NCBI GenBank assembly: GCA_009377585.1
Contig: WHTS01000014.1
Location: 1-64,000, forward strand
Length of the DNA stretch: 64,000 nt
Origin: Betaproteobacteria bacterium
GTDB taxonomy: Bacteria > Pseudomonadota > Gammaproteobacteria > Burkholderiales > WYBJ01
Reading direction: 5' to 3'
Shown piece after piece: positions 43,549-51,538 of the stretch (positions are counted from its first letter, which is position 1; each line of letters opens with the position of its first letter). The notes under the pieces were generated by a model. It was not told the origin of the DNA and made no database searches. It saw nothing but the letters and a program-made list of their open reading frames with translations. A program made the translations under genes and the position numbers.

Positions 43549-44724
43549 TCAGCGGGCCAGAAAGCGCTCGGTGAGGCGCGTCCAGTAGGCCGCACCCACC
43601 GTCAGATTCTCGTCGTTGAAGTCGAAGCGCGAGGTGTGCACCATGGCCGAGGCGCCGTTGCCCAGGCGCACGAAGCAGCCCGGCACCCGCTCCAGCATGT
43701 AGGCGAAGTCTTCGCTGCCGGTCACCAGCTCGACCTCGCCCGTGTTCTCGCTGCCAACGAGCTCTGCGGCTACTTCGCGCGCGAACGCGGTCTGTGCCGC
43801 ATCGTTCACGAGCACGGGATGGCCCCAGCCGTAATCGACTTCCGCAGTCGCACCGTAGCTCGCCGCGTGCGCTTGGGCCAGCTCGGTGATGCGGCGCTTC
43901 AGCAGCTCTCGCACGTCGATATCGAACGAGCGCACGGAAAGCCCGAGCGTCGCCTCGTTCGCGATGACGTTCATCGCCTTGCCGCCGTGGATCGTACCCA
44001 CCGTGACGATCGCGACCTGGGTCGGATCGACGTTGCGCGCGACGATCGTCTGCAGCGCCATCACCAGGCTCGAAGCGACGACGATCGGATCGATCGTATG
44101 GTGCGGGCGCGCGGCGTGGCCGCCTTTGCCCTTGACCGTGATCGTGACGCGATCCGACGCCGACATCATTGGTCCTGGCCGGAAGTGGAAAGTCTTCTCG
44201 GGCTTTCCCGGTTGATTGTGCAGCCCGAAGATCGCATCGCACGGGAAGCGTTCGAACAAACCATCGTTCAGCATCCGCTTCGCCCCGCAGTCGATGCCCG
44301 CTTCCTCGGCCGGCTGGAAGATCAGGTTGAGCGTACCGGAGAAATTCTTGCGAGCGGCGATCTGCTTTGCCGCACCGAGCAGAACCGTCGTGTGACCGTC
44401 GTGGCCGCAGGCGTGCATGACGCCTTCGTTGCGGCTGGCGTAGGCCAGGCCCGTCTCTTCCAGAATCGGCAGCGCATCCATGTCGGCACGAATGCCGAGG
44501 CGCTGCTTGCCGCTGCCGAGCTGAAGGCGCCCGACGACGCCGGTGCCGCCGACGCCTTCGGCCACCTCGTAGCCCCAGCTCCTGAGCTTCTGCGCGACCA
44601 GCCGCGCGGTCTCCACTTCCTTGTGCGAGAGCTCGGGATGCGCGTGAATATGCTGCCGGATGTCAGCGAGCTCGGCGCGGTCGCCTTCGACGTCTTCGAT
44701 ACGGCAATACTTGTCTTTTGCCAT
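43549..44724 (-). CDS. M20-family amidohydrolase (hippurate hydrolase-like)
   Basis: 391 residues from ATG 44724; a TTG four codons earlier is possible. Metal site: MHACGHDGHTTVLLGAA (Cys106, His108), FQPAEEAG with catalytic Glu140-Glu141, and later His in HNQPG and MVHTSRFDFNDENL. Dimerisation domain contains VKGKGGHAARPHHTIDPIVV. These cytosolic enzymes hydrolyse N-acyl amino acids, and hippurate or indoleacetyl conjugates are common substrates. It stands alone 44 bp from the YeaQ-type gene on the same strand. Confidence 0.9.
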   Translation of the reverse strand: MAKDKYCRIEDVEGDRAELADIRQHIHAHPELSHKEVETARLVAQKLRSWGYEVAEGVGGTGVVGRLQLGSGKQRLGIRADMDALPILEETGLAYASRNEGVMHACGHDGHTTVLLGAAKQIAARKNFSGTLNLIFQPAEEAGIDCGAKRMLNDGLFERFPCDAIFGLHNQPGKPEKTFHFRPGPMMSASDRVTITVKGKGGHAARPHHTIDPIVVASSLVMALQTIVARNVDPTQVAIVTVGTIHGGKAMNVIANEATLGLSVRSFDIDVRELLKRRITELAQAHAASYGATAEVDYGWGHPVLVNDAAQTAFAREVAAELVGSENTGEVELVTGSEDFAYMLERVPGCFVRLGNGASAMVHTSRFDFNDENLTVGAAYWTRLTERFLAR

Positions 44725-44768
44725 CTTCTTACCCAATCAAGTTCGCCAGGGGTCGATCAGACCTGCCA

Positions 44769-45032
44769 TCAGCCGCCGGACGTGCCGCTGCGCTTCTTCA
44801 CCATGCTGTATATCGCCAGCAATACGATGGCGCCGATGACCGAGGCGATGAACCCTGCGGTTTCCCCGGCGCCGTACCAGCCGAGCGCCTGGCCGACGAA
44901 ATTGGCCAGCAGCGAGCCCGCGATACCCAGAACGGCCGTCAGGATCAAACCCAGCTTGTCGTCGCCGGGGTGCAAGGCGCGAGCGATCAATCCCGCGACA
45001 AAACCGATAACGACCATCCATACGTAGCTCAT
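44769..45032 (-). CDS. GlsB/YeaQ/YmgE family membrane protein
   Basis: 87 residues with three hydrophobic segments: WMVVIGFVAGLIARALHPGD, GLILTAVLGIAGSLLANFVG and AGFIASVIGAIVLLAIYSMV. The LGIAGSLLANFVG glycine pattern is the transglycosylase-associated (YeaQ) signature. ATG 45032 follows GGGAGG. Such small proteins are often stress-induced; nothing here shows the regulation. Confidence 0.88.
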   Translation of the reverse strand: MSYVWMVVIGFVAGLIARALHPGDDKLGLILTAVLGIAGSLLANFVGQALGWYGAGETAGFIASVIGAIVLLAIYSMVKKRSGTSGG

Positions 45033-45348
45033 CTTGCTGACCTCCCTGTATCGTTGCATCCAGCGGCGCCATCTACGGCAGCCATCCAATGTCATGCTTC
45101 GAGACACGCGCCGCCAGTCTAGCGCGTCACTGCGCGTCTTGCACAGTTCGAGCTGTTTTGGTCCGATCCTGATGTAGAGCGTGCCGGTTCAACGGCGATT
45201 CGCACTGCCTGCGAAGACGTGGCCGAGCAGCTGGCGAAGAACTGGAAAAACTCCCGTGCTAGCATAGCCCGGAAAAATGCACCAGGAGCCGGCTGCGTAA
45301 CCGGCTTTCCAGTCAGGACACGTGTAACTTCAAGCCATCGGGGGTGCC
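45033..45348. other. Divergent intergenic region
   Basis: 316 bp between the YeaQ-type gene (-) and a ThDP enzyme (+). A weak AGCCGG/CCGGCT hairpin lies near 45292. No gene or repeat copy was recognised. Confidence 0.35.
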
Positions 45349-46974
45349 ATGAAAGTCGGCCAGGCGATTGCACGCATCATGAAGGCGGAGGGTATGCAGA
45401 TTCTTTGCGGCTACCCGGTCAATCACCTGATCGAGTTCGCCGCGGCCGAGAACATCCGCCCGGTGATCGTGCGCCAGGAGCGCATCGGCCTGCATATGGC
45501 GGACGCAATCTCGCGCGTCACGTCCGGCAATATGCTCGGCGCCTTCTGCATGCAGCACGGGCCGGGAGCGGAGAACGCGTATGGCGGCGTGGCGCAGTGC
45601 TACGGCGAGAGCATTCCGGTGCTCGTGGTGCCGCAAGGCTATGCACGGCGCATTTCGAGCATCGACCCGAACTTCAGCTCCGCCCTGCAGATGCGCGGCG
45701 TGACCAAGTCATCCGAGCATCTCATGCTGCCGAAGGAGGCGCCGAACGCGCTGCGGCGCGCATTCTCCAGGCTGCGCAACGGCCGCGGCGGTCCGTGCCT
45801 GGTCGAAGTGCCTACCGACATCTGGAACGAGGAGATCGGCGACTTCGCCTACACCCCGGTGGTCAAGGCGCGCACCGCGCCGGACCCGGCGGATGTGCGC
45901 AGGGCCGCCGCCGCGATCCTGGCGGCCAAGCGCCCGCTCATCTATGCCGGCACCGGCGTGCACTGGGCGCAAGCCTGGCCGCAATTGAAGCAGTTCGCAG
46001 AGCTCCTGGGTGCGCCGGTCACCACCAGCCTCGGCGGCAAGTCGAGCTTTCCGGAGAACCATCCGCTTTCGCTCGGCTCCGGCGGCAACGCGGTGCCGCT
46101 CGCGGTGCACCAGTTCGTGCAGAACGCGGATCTCATCATCGGCATCGGCTGCTCGTTTACCGAGACCAACTTCGGTATCAAGTTCCCGGACGGCAAGAAG
46201 ATCGTTCATGCCACGCTGGAGCCGGATCACCTGAACAAGGACGTGCGTGCTGAAGTAGCCTTGCTGGGGGATGCGCAACTGGTGCTGGAGGCGTTGATCG
46301 GCGAGCTCGGGCAGACGATCAAGTCCCCACGCGATGCCGCCTCCGGAATAGCCGAGATCGCGCAGCTGCGCGAGCAGTTCCTGTCGCAGTGGATGCCACT
46401 ACTGACCTCCAACGACTCGCCGCTCAATCCCTATCGCGTGATCTGGGATCTGATGCACACGGTCGATCGCGACAACTGCATCATCACGCACGATGCGGGC
46501 AGCCCGCGCGATCAGATCTCACCGTTCTGGGTCTCGACCACACCGCTGTCCTACATCGGCTGGGGCAAGACCACGCAGCTCGGTTACGGTCTGGGTCTCG
46601 CGATGGGCGCAAAGCTCGCCAAGCCGGACAAGCTCTGCATCAACCTTTGGGGCGACGCTGCGATCGGCTTCACCGGCATGGATTTCGAAACGGCAGTGCG
46701 CGAACGCATCCCGATCCTTTCCATCCTGCTCAACAACTTCTCGATGGCGATCGAGCTCAAGGTGATGCCGGTATCGACGGAAAAGTATCGTTCCACCGAC
46801 ATCTCCGGCAACTATGCTGACATGGCCAAGGCCTTCGGCGGCTATGGCGAGCGGGTCACGCAACCGGCCGAGATCAAGGCGGCGATCCAGCGCGGCATCC
46901 AGGCGACGCAAGAAGGCCGGCCGGCGCTGCTGGAGTTCATCACCAGCAAGGAGACGCGGGTTTCCAAGCTTTAA
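45349..46974 (+). CDS. Thiamine-diphosphate-dependent enzyme, acetolactate-synthase-like
   Basis: 541 residues in Pyr-middle-PP order. Glu44 (VIVRQERIGLHMADAISRV) is the ThDP-activating residue. AAKRPLIYAGTGVHWAQAWP is the middle-domain start. The PP metal site is LWGDAAIGFTGMDFETAV through ILLNNFSM (GD-x-N). The N-terminal region differs from the ThDP enzyme at 34764-36422, so they are not recent copies. A decarboxylase or carboligase acting on a 2-oxo acid is likely; the exact reaction cannot be told. It is a single gene, convergent with the Gfo/Idh/MocA gene. Confidence 0.82.
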   Translation: MKVGQAIARIMKAEGMQILCGYPVNHLIEFAAAENIRPVIVRQERIGLHMADAISRVTSGNMLGAFCMQHGPGAENAYGGVAQCYGESIPVLVVPQGYARRISSIDPNFSSALQMRGVTKSSEHLMLPKEAPNALRRAFSRLRNGRGGPCLVEVPTDIWNEEIGDFAYTPVVKARTAPDPADVRRAAAAILAAKRPLIYAGTGVHWAQAWPQLKQFAELLGAPVTTSLGGKSSFPENHPLSLGSGGNAVPLAVHQFVQNADLIIGIGCSFTETNFGIKFPDGKKIVHATLEPDHLNKDVRAEVALLGDAQLVLEALIGELGQTIKSPRDAASGIAEIAQLREQFLSQWMPLLTSNDSPLNPYRVIWDLMHTVDRDNCIITHDAGSPRDQISPFWVSTTPLSYIGWGKTTQLGYGLGLAMGAKLAKPDKLCINLWGDAAIGFTGMDFETAVRERIPILSILLNNFSMAIELKVMPVSTEKYRSTDISGNYADMAKAFGGYGERVTQPAEIKAAIQRGIQATQEGRPALLEFITSKETRVSKL

Positions 46975-47098
46975 GCGCGTATGCGGGCTCGTTGCCTTCG
47001 CCGCGATCTGCGATGACGTTTCAGGAAAGCATTTGAGCGGGTCGTTGCCGCGAAGACAGGGATACAGAACCAGCCGCCATTCCGGTACGCACGCGCGA

Positions 47099-48205
47099 TC
47101 AGCTTGCGAGCGGCAGGCTCACGGCCGCGCCGGATTTGAGCGACCGATCGATCGCAGCCGTAACCTCGATCGTGCGGCGCGCATCCTGCGCGGTTGCGAG
47201 CAAGCACTGATGCCCGGTCGCCAGGTGATCGAGCCAGTTGCGCGTCTCCGAGGCGACCGGCCCGATGAACTCTCCCAGCGCCCAATCGCCCGGCGTGCCG
47301 CTGCCGAGGAACACCGTGTTCACCTTGTGCTCCGGGATGTAGACGTGCGGCGCGCCATGATCGCTGCACAGGATCTGGTCGGTGTGGTCGTCGTCGAGGA
47401 TCATGACCCCGTCGGAGCCGATCAGCTCGACGCGGGCGGCGTGGCCGAGCGCCGGATAGTGATGCGGCAGGGCATAGCACTCGCCGAGATTGAGGATGGC
47501 GCCGTCGGCGAGCGTCACGATGGCCCAAACGAGGTCGGGCTTGTCGTAGCCCGATGCCTTGATCAGGTTGGCCTGCCCGCGCGCATACACTTCGACCGGC
47601 GGGTTGCCCTCCAGCATCCAGTTCAAGGTGTCGATGTAGTACACGAGCCCGGACAGCGAGGAGCTGTCGGCGGGCAGGCGCGACAGCGTCTGCATCGCCT
47701 GAGAGCGCGAGTTGTACACGCGCGCCGCGCCGCCTGTGATGCGCCCGAGCCGGCCCTGGACGATCTGCTCCTTGGCGAGCAGGTAGCGCTTCTTGAAGCG
47801 CCGGCTGTAGCCGACGCGCAGATCGCAACCGCCGGCCTGTGCCGCAGCGATCAGCTCGTCCGCGCTGGCCAGATCGAATGCCAGCGGCTTTTCCACCAGC
47901 ACGGGCTTACCCAGTCGTAGCGCCTGCATGAGCGGCTCGTAATGTTCGCGCTCGATGGTCGAGACGACAATCGCGCTCACCTCCGGCCGCGACATCGCCT
48001 CCAGGTTGTCGGCAGTCCAGAACTGTGCCCCGACATTGGAAGCCAGCTGGCGCGCGCGTGCGGGATCGCGGTCAGCGAGGGCCACGAATGTCACCGCCGG
48101 ATGCTCGGCGGCGAGCTTGGCGCGCAGCGAGCCGATTCGGCCGCAGCCGATCACCGCGATGCCGAGTTGCCTACGCTGCATGGGCTGGCTGACGTTCGCC
48201 GACAT
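47099..48205 (-). CDS. Gfo/Idh/MocA family NAD(P)-dependent oxidoreductase
   Basis: 368 residues. Rossmann motif IAVIGCGRIGSLRAKLAAEH at 16-35; the EKP motif (LVEKPLAF, 103-110) that carries the active-site Lys; and a C-terminal alpha/beta domain with YYIDTLNWMLEGNPPVEVYA. It oxidises a sugar, inositol or other polyol-like or cyclic alcohol. Last gene of a minus-strand catabolic set running from the LVIVD protein, separated from the FAH-family gene by MITE-like copy D. Confidence 0.88.
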   Translation of the reverse strand: MSANVSQPMQRRQLGIAVIGCGRIGSLRAKLAAEHPAVTFVALADRDPARARQLASNVGAQFWTADNLEAMSRPEVSAIVVSTIEREHYEPLMQALRLGKPVLVEKPLAFDLASADELIAAAQAGGCDLRVGYSRRFKKRYLLAKEQIVQGRLGRITGGAARVYNSRSQAMQTLSRLPADSSSLSGLVYYIDTLNWMLEGNPPVEVYARGQANLIKASGYDKPDLVWAIVTLADGAILNLGECYALPHHYPALGHAARVELIGSDGVMILDDDHTDQILCSDHGAPHVYIPEHKVNTVFLGSGTPGDWALGEFIGPVASETRNWLDHLATGHQCLLATAQDARRTIEVTAAIDRSLKSGAAVSLPLAS

Positions 48206-48223
48206 GTCGCGTTATACCTCGCC

Positions 48224-48290
48224 TATTGAAGATCCGGAAAGTGGCTGACAGCCGCTTTCCACGACGCTTCCCTCTCGCTCCGTTCCTTTG
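48224..48290 (-). mobile_element. MITE-like element, copy D (partial)
   Basis: Begins TATTGAAGATC, then hairpin GGAAAGTGGCT / AGCCGCTTTCC sharing the loop GACA (same stem as copy B), then ACGACGCTTCCCTCTCGCTC. The second half of the C/G-rich hairpin and the far end are missing or too diverged to place. It lies in the 95-bp gap between two genes of the same operon. Confidence 0.6.
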
Positions 48291-48300
48291 CGCAACTTCG

Positions 48301-49239
48301 CTATCGGCTTCCTTGCGGCCGATTGCGTGTGACGGCGTCGGGATGCGTCGAATCCGCGCCCATGTAGATTCCCTTCTCCCAGCTGCGCTGCAACGGATCG
48401 CGCACCGCGAGTTGCATGCGACCGATGTGCTGGATCTCGAAATCGACCACCTCGCCATCCTGCAGCGGGCCAAGACCTTCGTGATTGGTGCCGCACGCGA
48501 TCACGTCGCCGGAGTTGAGCGTCATGATGGCCGAGGCAAATTCCACCAGCTCGGGGACGAGATGCTCCATGTCGTCGGTGTTGTAGTTGTGCCGCAGCTG
48601 ACCGTCCACCCAGAAGCGCACCAGGACATCGTTCGGGTCGGGAATCTCGTCCAGCGTTGCGATACAGGGGCCGAGCGGCGCGAAGGTATCGAACGACTTG
48701 CCGATCCAGCTCCCGGTCTTCCACGTGCGCCGGCCCTCGCCGCGCGCCGAAACGTCGATCATTCCGGTATAGCCGAACACGGCGTCGCGCCAGTTCGACT
48801 GCTTCACCTGCTTGGCCGGCCCCTTCAGCACCAGCGCGAGCTCGGCTTCGTGCATGAAAATCCAGGGCTCGGTGAATTCCGGCAGCACGATCGTATCGCC
48901 CGGGCCGACCACGGCATCCGGATTCTTCAGAAACATGTTGAGCGGCCGCGCCTCGAGCGCCCCATGCTCCCAGTAGTTCGCGATGCACGCGAGAATCTTC
49001 CCGGGCCGGGGCAACGGCGGGCGCAGCCGCACTTCGGCCAGCGGCCTCGCATCGCCGTCGCGCGCGCGTTGTTCGAGCTTGGCGCGCAGGCTGTCGAACC
49101 CATCGATGATCGCCGTCATCGTGGCCTGCGGCGAATGCCCGCGCGGCGCGAGATCCGATACATCGACGATCCCGCGATCGGTGATCACGCCGGGCACGAT
49201 ATTCCCGCCCCGGCCATTTTCGAATAGTGCGAGTCTCAT
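48301..49239 (-). CDS. Fumarylacetoacetate hydrolase family protein
   Basis: 312 residues; the ATG at 49239 has GGGAGG upstream, a GTG one codon earlier is equivalent. Metal ligands: Glu131 and Glu133 in FMHEAELALVLKG and Asp162 in GYTGMIDVSARG. Other family blocks: PGKILACIANYWEHG, KNPDAVVGPGDTIVLPEFTE and SFDTFAPLGPCIATLDEIPD. Such enzymes hydrolyse C-C bonds or hydrate/isomerise products of aromatic ring cleavage. Gene order with an ACMSD-like amidohydrolase supports a ring-cleavage pathway. Confidence 0.9.
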   Translation of the reverse strand: MRLALFENGRGGNIVPGVITDRGIVDVSDLAPRGHSPQATMTAIIDGFDSLRAKLEQRARDGDARPLAEVRLRPPLPRPGKILACIANYWEHGALEARPLNMFLKNPDAVVGPGDTIVLPEFTEPWIFMHEAELALVLKGPAKQVKQSNWRDAVFGYTGMIDVSARGEGRRTWKTGSWIGKSFDTFAPLGPCIATLDEIPDPNDVLVRFWVDGQLRHNYNTDDMEHLVPELVEFASAIMTLNSGDVIACGTNHEGLGPLQDGEVVDFEIQHIGRMQLAVRDPLQRSWEKGIYMGADSTHPDAVTRNRPQGSR

Positions 49240-49305
49240 CACCGCCTCCCTCGAAGGAATCGTCGCCCTAGGCGCATGCCGTACACGCGCTCTCGCATGA
49301 CCGTG

Positions 49306-50409
49306 CTATTGGACCCGCAACAGTTTCGCTGCCGTGGTGCCCAGAATCGCGATGCGCTCGTCATCACTCAGGCTCGGCGTGTTGAGGACGTGATCGACCG
49401 CCTTGTCCTCCCACGGATAGGGGTGGTCGGTGCCGAGCATGATCTGGCTCGAGCCCACGTTCGCGGCCAGGTGCCGCAGCGCTTCGGGCGTGAAGATGAG
49501 CGCATCGTAGTAGAGCTGCTTCAGGTACTCCGTCGGCCGTTTCTTCAACGTGCGGTTGCAGCGCTGCGGGAACGTGAGGCAGCCGTGGTCGGAGCGGTCC
49601 ATGTAGGAGGCGAGGTAGCCGCCGCCGTGCGCGGCGCAAATCTTCAGCCCCGGGAACATGTCGAGCGTCCCCTCGAAGATCAGGTGCGAGAGCGCGATCG
49701 TCGTGTCGAGCGGATTGCCGATCACGTTATCGAGCACGCCATTGCCTTTCAGGCGCCGGGCGAGGTCGGGCGTGCCCTGCGGGTGCACGAAGACGAGGAT
49801 GTCGAGCTCCTCGCACTTGCGCCAGAACGGATGGAACTTCGGATCGGCGAACTCGTCGTCACCGACGCTCCCGCCGACCGCGGCGCCACGCAAACCGAGC
49901 TTCTTCACCGCGTGCTCGAGCTGTTGCACGGCCAGCTCGGGGAACTGCAGCGCAACCGATGCGAACGCGACGAAGCGGTCGGGATTGCGCGCGCAGATCT
50001 CGACCAGCCCTTCGTTGTTGAGGCGCACCACGTCCGCGGCGGTATCGCGATCGGCCTGGTACCAGTTCGGATTGATGCTGAGCGCTTCCATGTCGATGCC
50101 CTGCGCGTCCATGGCGCGAAGACGGCTCGCCGCGTCCTCGAGCACGATGCCATCGGTATGGTGCCTGTAGGCATCTTCGCCGATGAGCTTGCACGCTGCG
50201 GGGATGAGACAGTGCGCGTGCACGTCGATCGTCTTCACGCGCCGGCCCTTGACGACGACTTCGCGGCGCTTGACCGCGGATTGCGCGGAGCCTGAGCCCG
50301 ATTGTGCCGCTGCAGCCATTCGCGGCTCCTGCGCGGCAATGAGCTCGCAGCCCGTAAAAACGATCGCGGGATCGACCGTGCGCGGATTGGTTGCGCTGTG
50401 CGTATTCAT
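49306..50409 (-). CDS. ACMSD-type amidohydrolase
   Basis: 367 residues from ATG 50409 (GGAGGG upstream). Metal site of the Amidohydro_2 family: IDVHAHCLIP (His64, His66), LVFVHPQGTPDL, ICAAHGGGYLASYMDR and MLGTDHPYPWED. About 55 residues precede the first metal motif, longer than usual. These enzymes decarboxylate or hydrolyse compounds such as 2-amino-3-carboxymuconate semialdehyde. It lies between the receptor gene and the FAH-family gene on the same strand. Confidence 0.88.
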   Translation of the reverse strand: MNTHSATNPRTVDPAIVFTGCELIAAQEPRMAAAAQSGSGSAQSAVKRREVVVKGRRVKTIDVHAHCLIPAACKLIGEDAYRHHTDGIVLEDAASRLRAMDAQGIDMEALSINPNWYQADRDTAADVVRLNNEGLVEICARNPDRFVAFASVALQFPELAVQQLEHAVKKLGLRGAAVGGSVGDDEFADPKFHPFWRKCEELDILVFVHPQGTPDLARRLKGNGVLDNVIGNPLDTTIALSHLIFEGTLDMFPGLKICAAHGGGYLASYMDRSDHGCLTFPQRCNRTLKKRPTEYLKQLYYDALIFTPEALRHLAANVGSSQIMLGTDHPYPWEDKAVDHVLNTPSLSDDERIAILGTTAAKLLRVQ

Positions 50410-50532
50410 TTTGCTTCCCCCTCCGTTGGTTGGCAGCGCTACTATACCGCGCGGCATTCGGGGGAGGGAAACGATGCGCGCGCCGCACGCGCCATGTCTT
50501 CCACGCGCTCGAAGTCCGCGGCCGCGTGCGAC

Positions 50533-51534
50533 TCAGCGCGGCTTCACTTCGCCGAGCTCGCCCAGCAGCGACTCGAGCTTCTTGTACTCTTCCTGCATGA
50601 ATCTGAGCGCGCCCGCGCTGTTTAGATACTCGTCTTCCCACTGATAGCGCTCGAGCGCCTGCTGCCACTCGGGCGACTTGACCATCGCAGCGAGCGTCTG
50701 GTCCCAGTACGCGATCTGCGCGGGCGTAAGGCCCTTCGGCCCGACCAGGGAACGCCAGTTCGCGGTTACCGCATCGATGCCGAGCTCTTTCCAGGTGGGA
50801 ATGCTCGCCGCCTCGCCCCCCAGCCGTTTCGGCGCGGTTACCGCGAGCGCGCGCAGCTTGCCGCTGGTCGCGTGCTTCAAGGCCGATCCGGGTGTCGCCA
50901 TCAGCACATCGACGTGGCCGCCCATGACCGCGACGGTCGTCTGCGCCGAGCCCTTGAACGGCACGAACACCACTTTCTTCAGATCCACGCCGCCCGCCTT
51001 CAACACCATCCCGGCCGCGATGTGATTGCCGCTGCCCGGATTGGTGATGGCGAAAGTCAGCGATTCCGGTTTCGCCCGCAGGTGCGCAATCAAATCCGTG
51101 CCGGTCTTGATCGGCGAATCGGGCCGAACCCACATGCCGATGTATTCGCTGGTGAGCAGCGCGAGCGGTGTTACATCCGTGTAGGTCAACGGATGCGACC
51201 CGGTGATGCGGTTGGTCAGCAGGTTCGGCAGCGCCATGGAAACGTAGTGCGCGTCGCCGGCGTGCTGATTGAGATATTGCATCGCGATCACGTGCCCGCC
51301 GCCGGGCTTGTTGATCGCGATCACCGCATTGCCGGCATTGGTGCGCTCCAGGTACTTCTGGATGAGCCGGCCGGTCATGTCGAGCGGGCCGCCCGCCGGC
51401 GTGCCGATGATGACTTCGATGTTGCGCGTCGGACGCCACTCGCTGGCCGCAGCGAAGCAGGACGTGCTCACCAGCAGCGCGGCGCACGCTGCCGCGATGG
51501 ACGTCAACATCCTTACTGCCTGACTACCCGGCAT
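50533..51534 (-). CDS. Bug/TctC-family periplasmic receptor (divergent type)
   Basis: 333 residues; an internal ATG at 51510 gives a shorter, equally good signal peptide (MLTSIAAACAALLVSTSCFA). RNIEVIIGTPAGGPLDMTGR replaces the common PGG loop, VIAINKPGGGHVIAMQYLNQ replaces RPGAGG, and VVFVPFKGSAQTTVAVMGGH is present; the C-terminus (YKKLESLLGELGEVKPR) is unusual. Only 4 bp separate it from the upstream LVIVD gene. It likely delivers the pathway substrate to a shared TctAB. Confidence 0.85.
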   Translation of the reverse strand: MPGSQAVRMLTSIAAACAALLVSTSCFAAASEWRPTRNIEVIIGTPAGGPLDMTGRLIQKYLERTNAGNAVIAINKPGGGHVIAMQYLNQHAGDAHYVSMALPNLLTNRITGSHPLTYTDVTPLALLTSEYIGMWVRPDSPIKTGTDLIAHLRAKPESLTFAITNPGSGNHIAAGMVLKAGGVDLKKVVFVPFKGSAQTTVAVMGGHVDVLMATPGSALKHATSGKLRALAVTAPKRLGGEAASIPTWKELGIDAVTANWRSLVGPKGLTPAQIAYWDQTLAAMVKSPEWQQALERYQWEDEYLNSAGALRFMQEEYKKLESLLGELGEVKPR

Positions 51535-51538
51535 CGCA

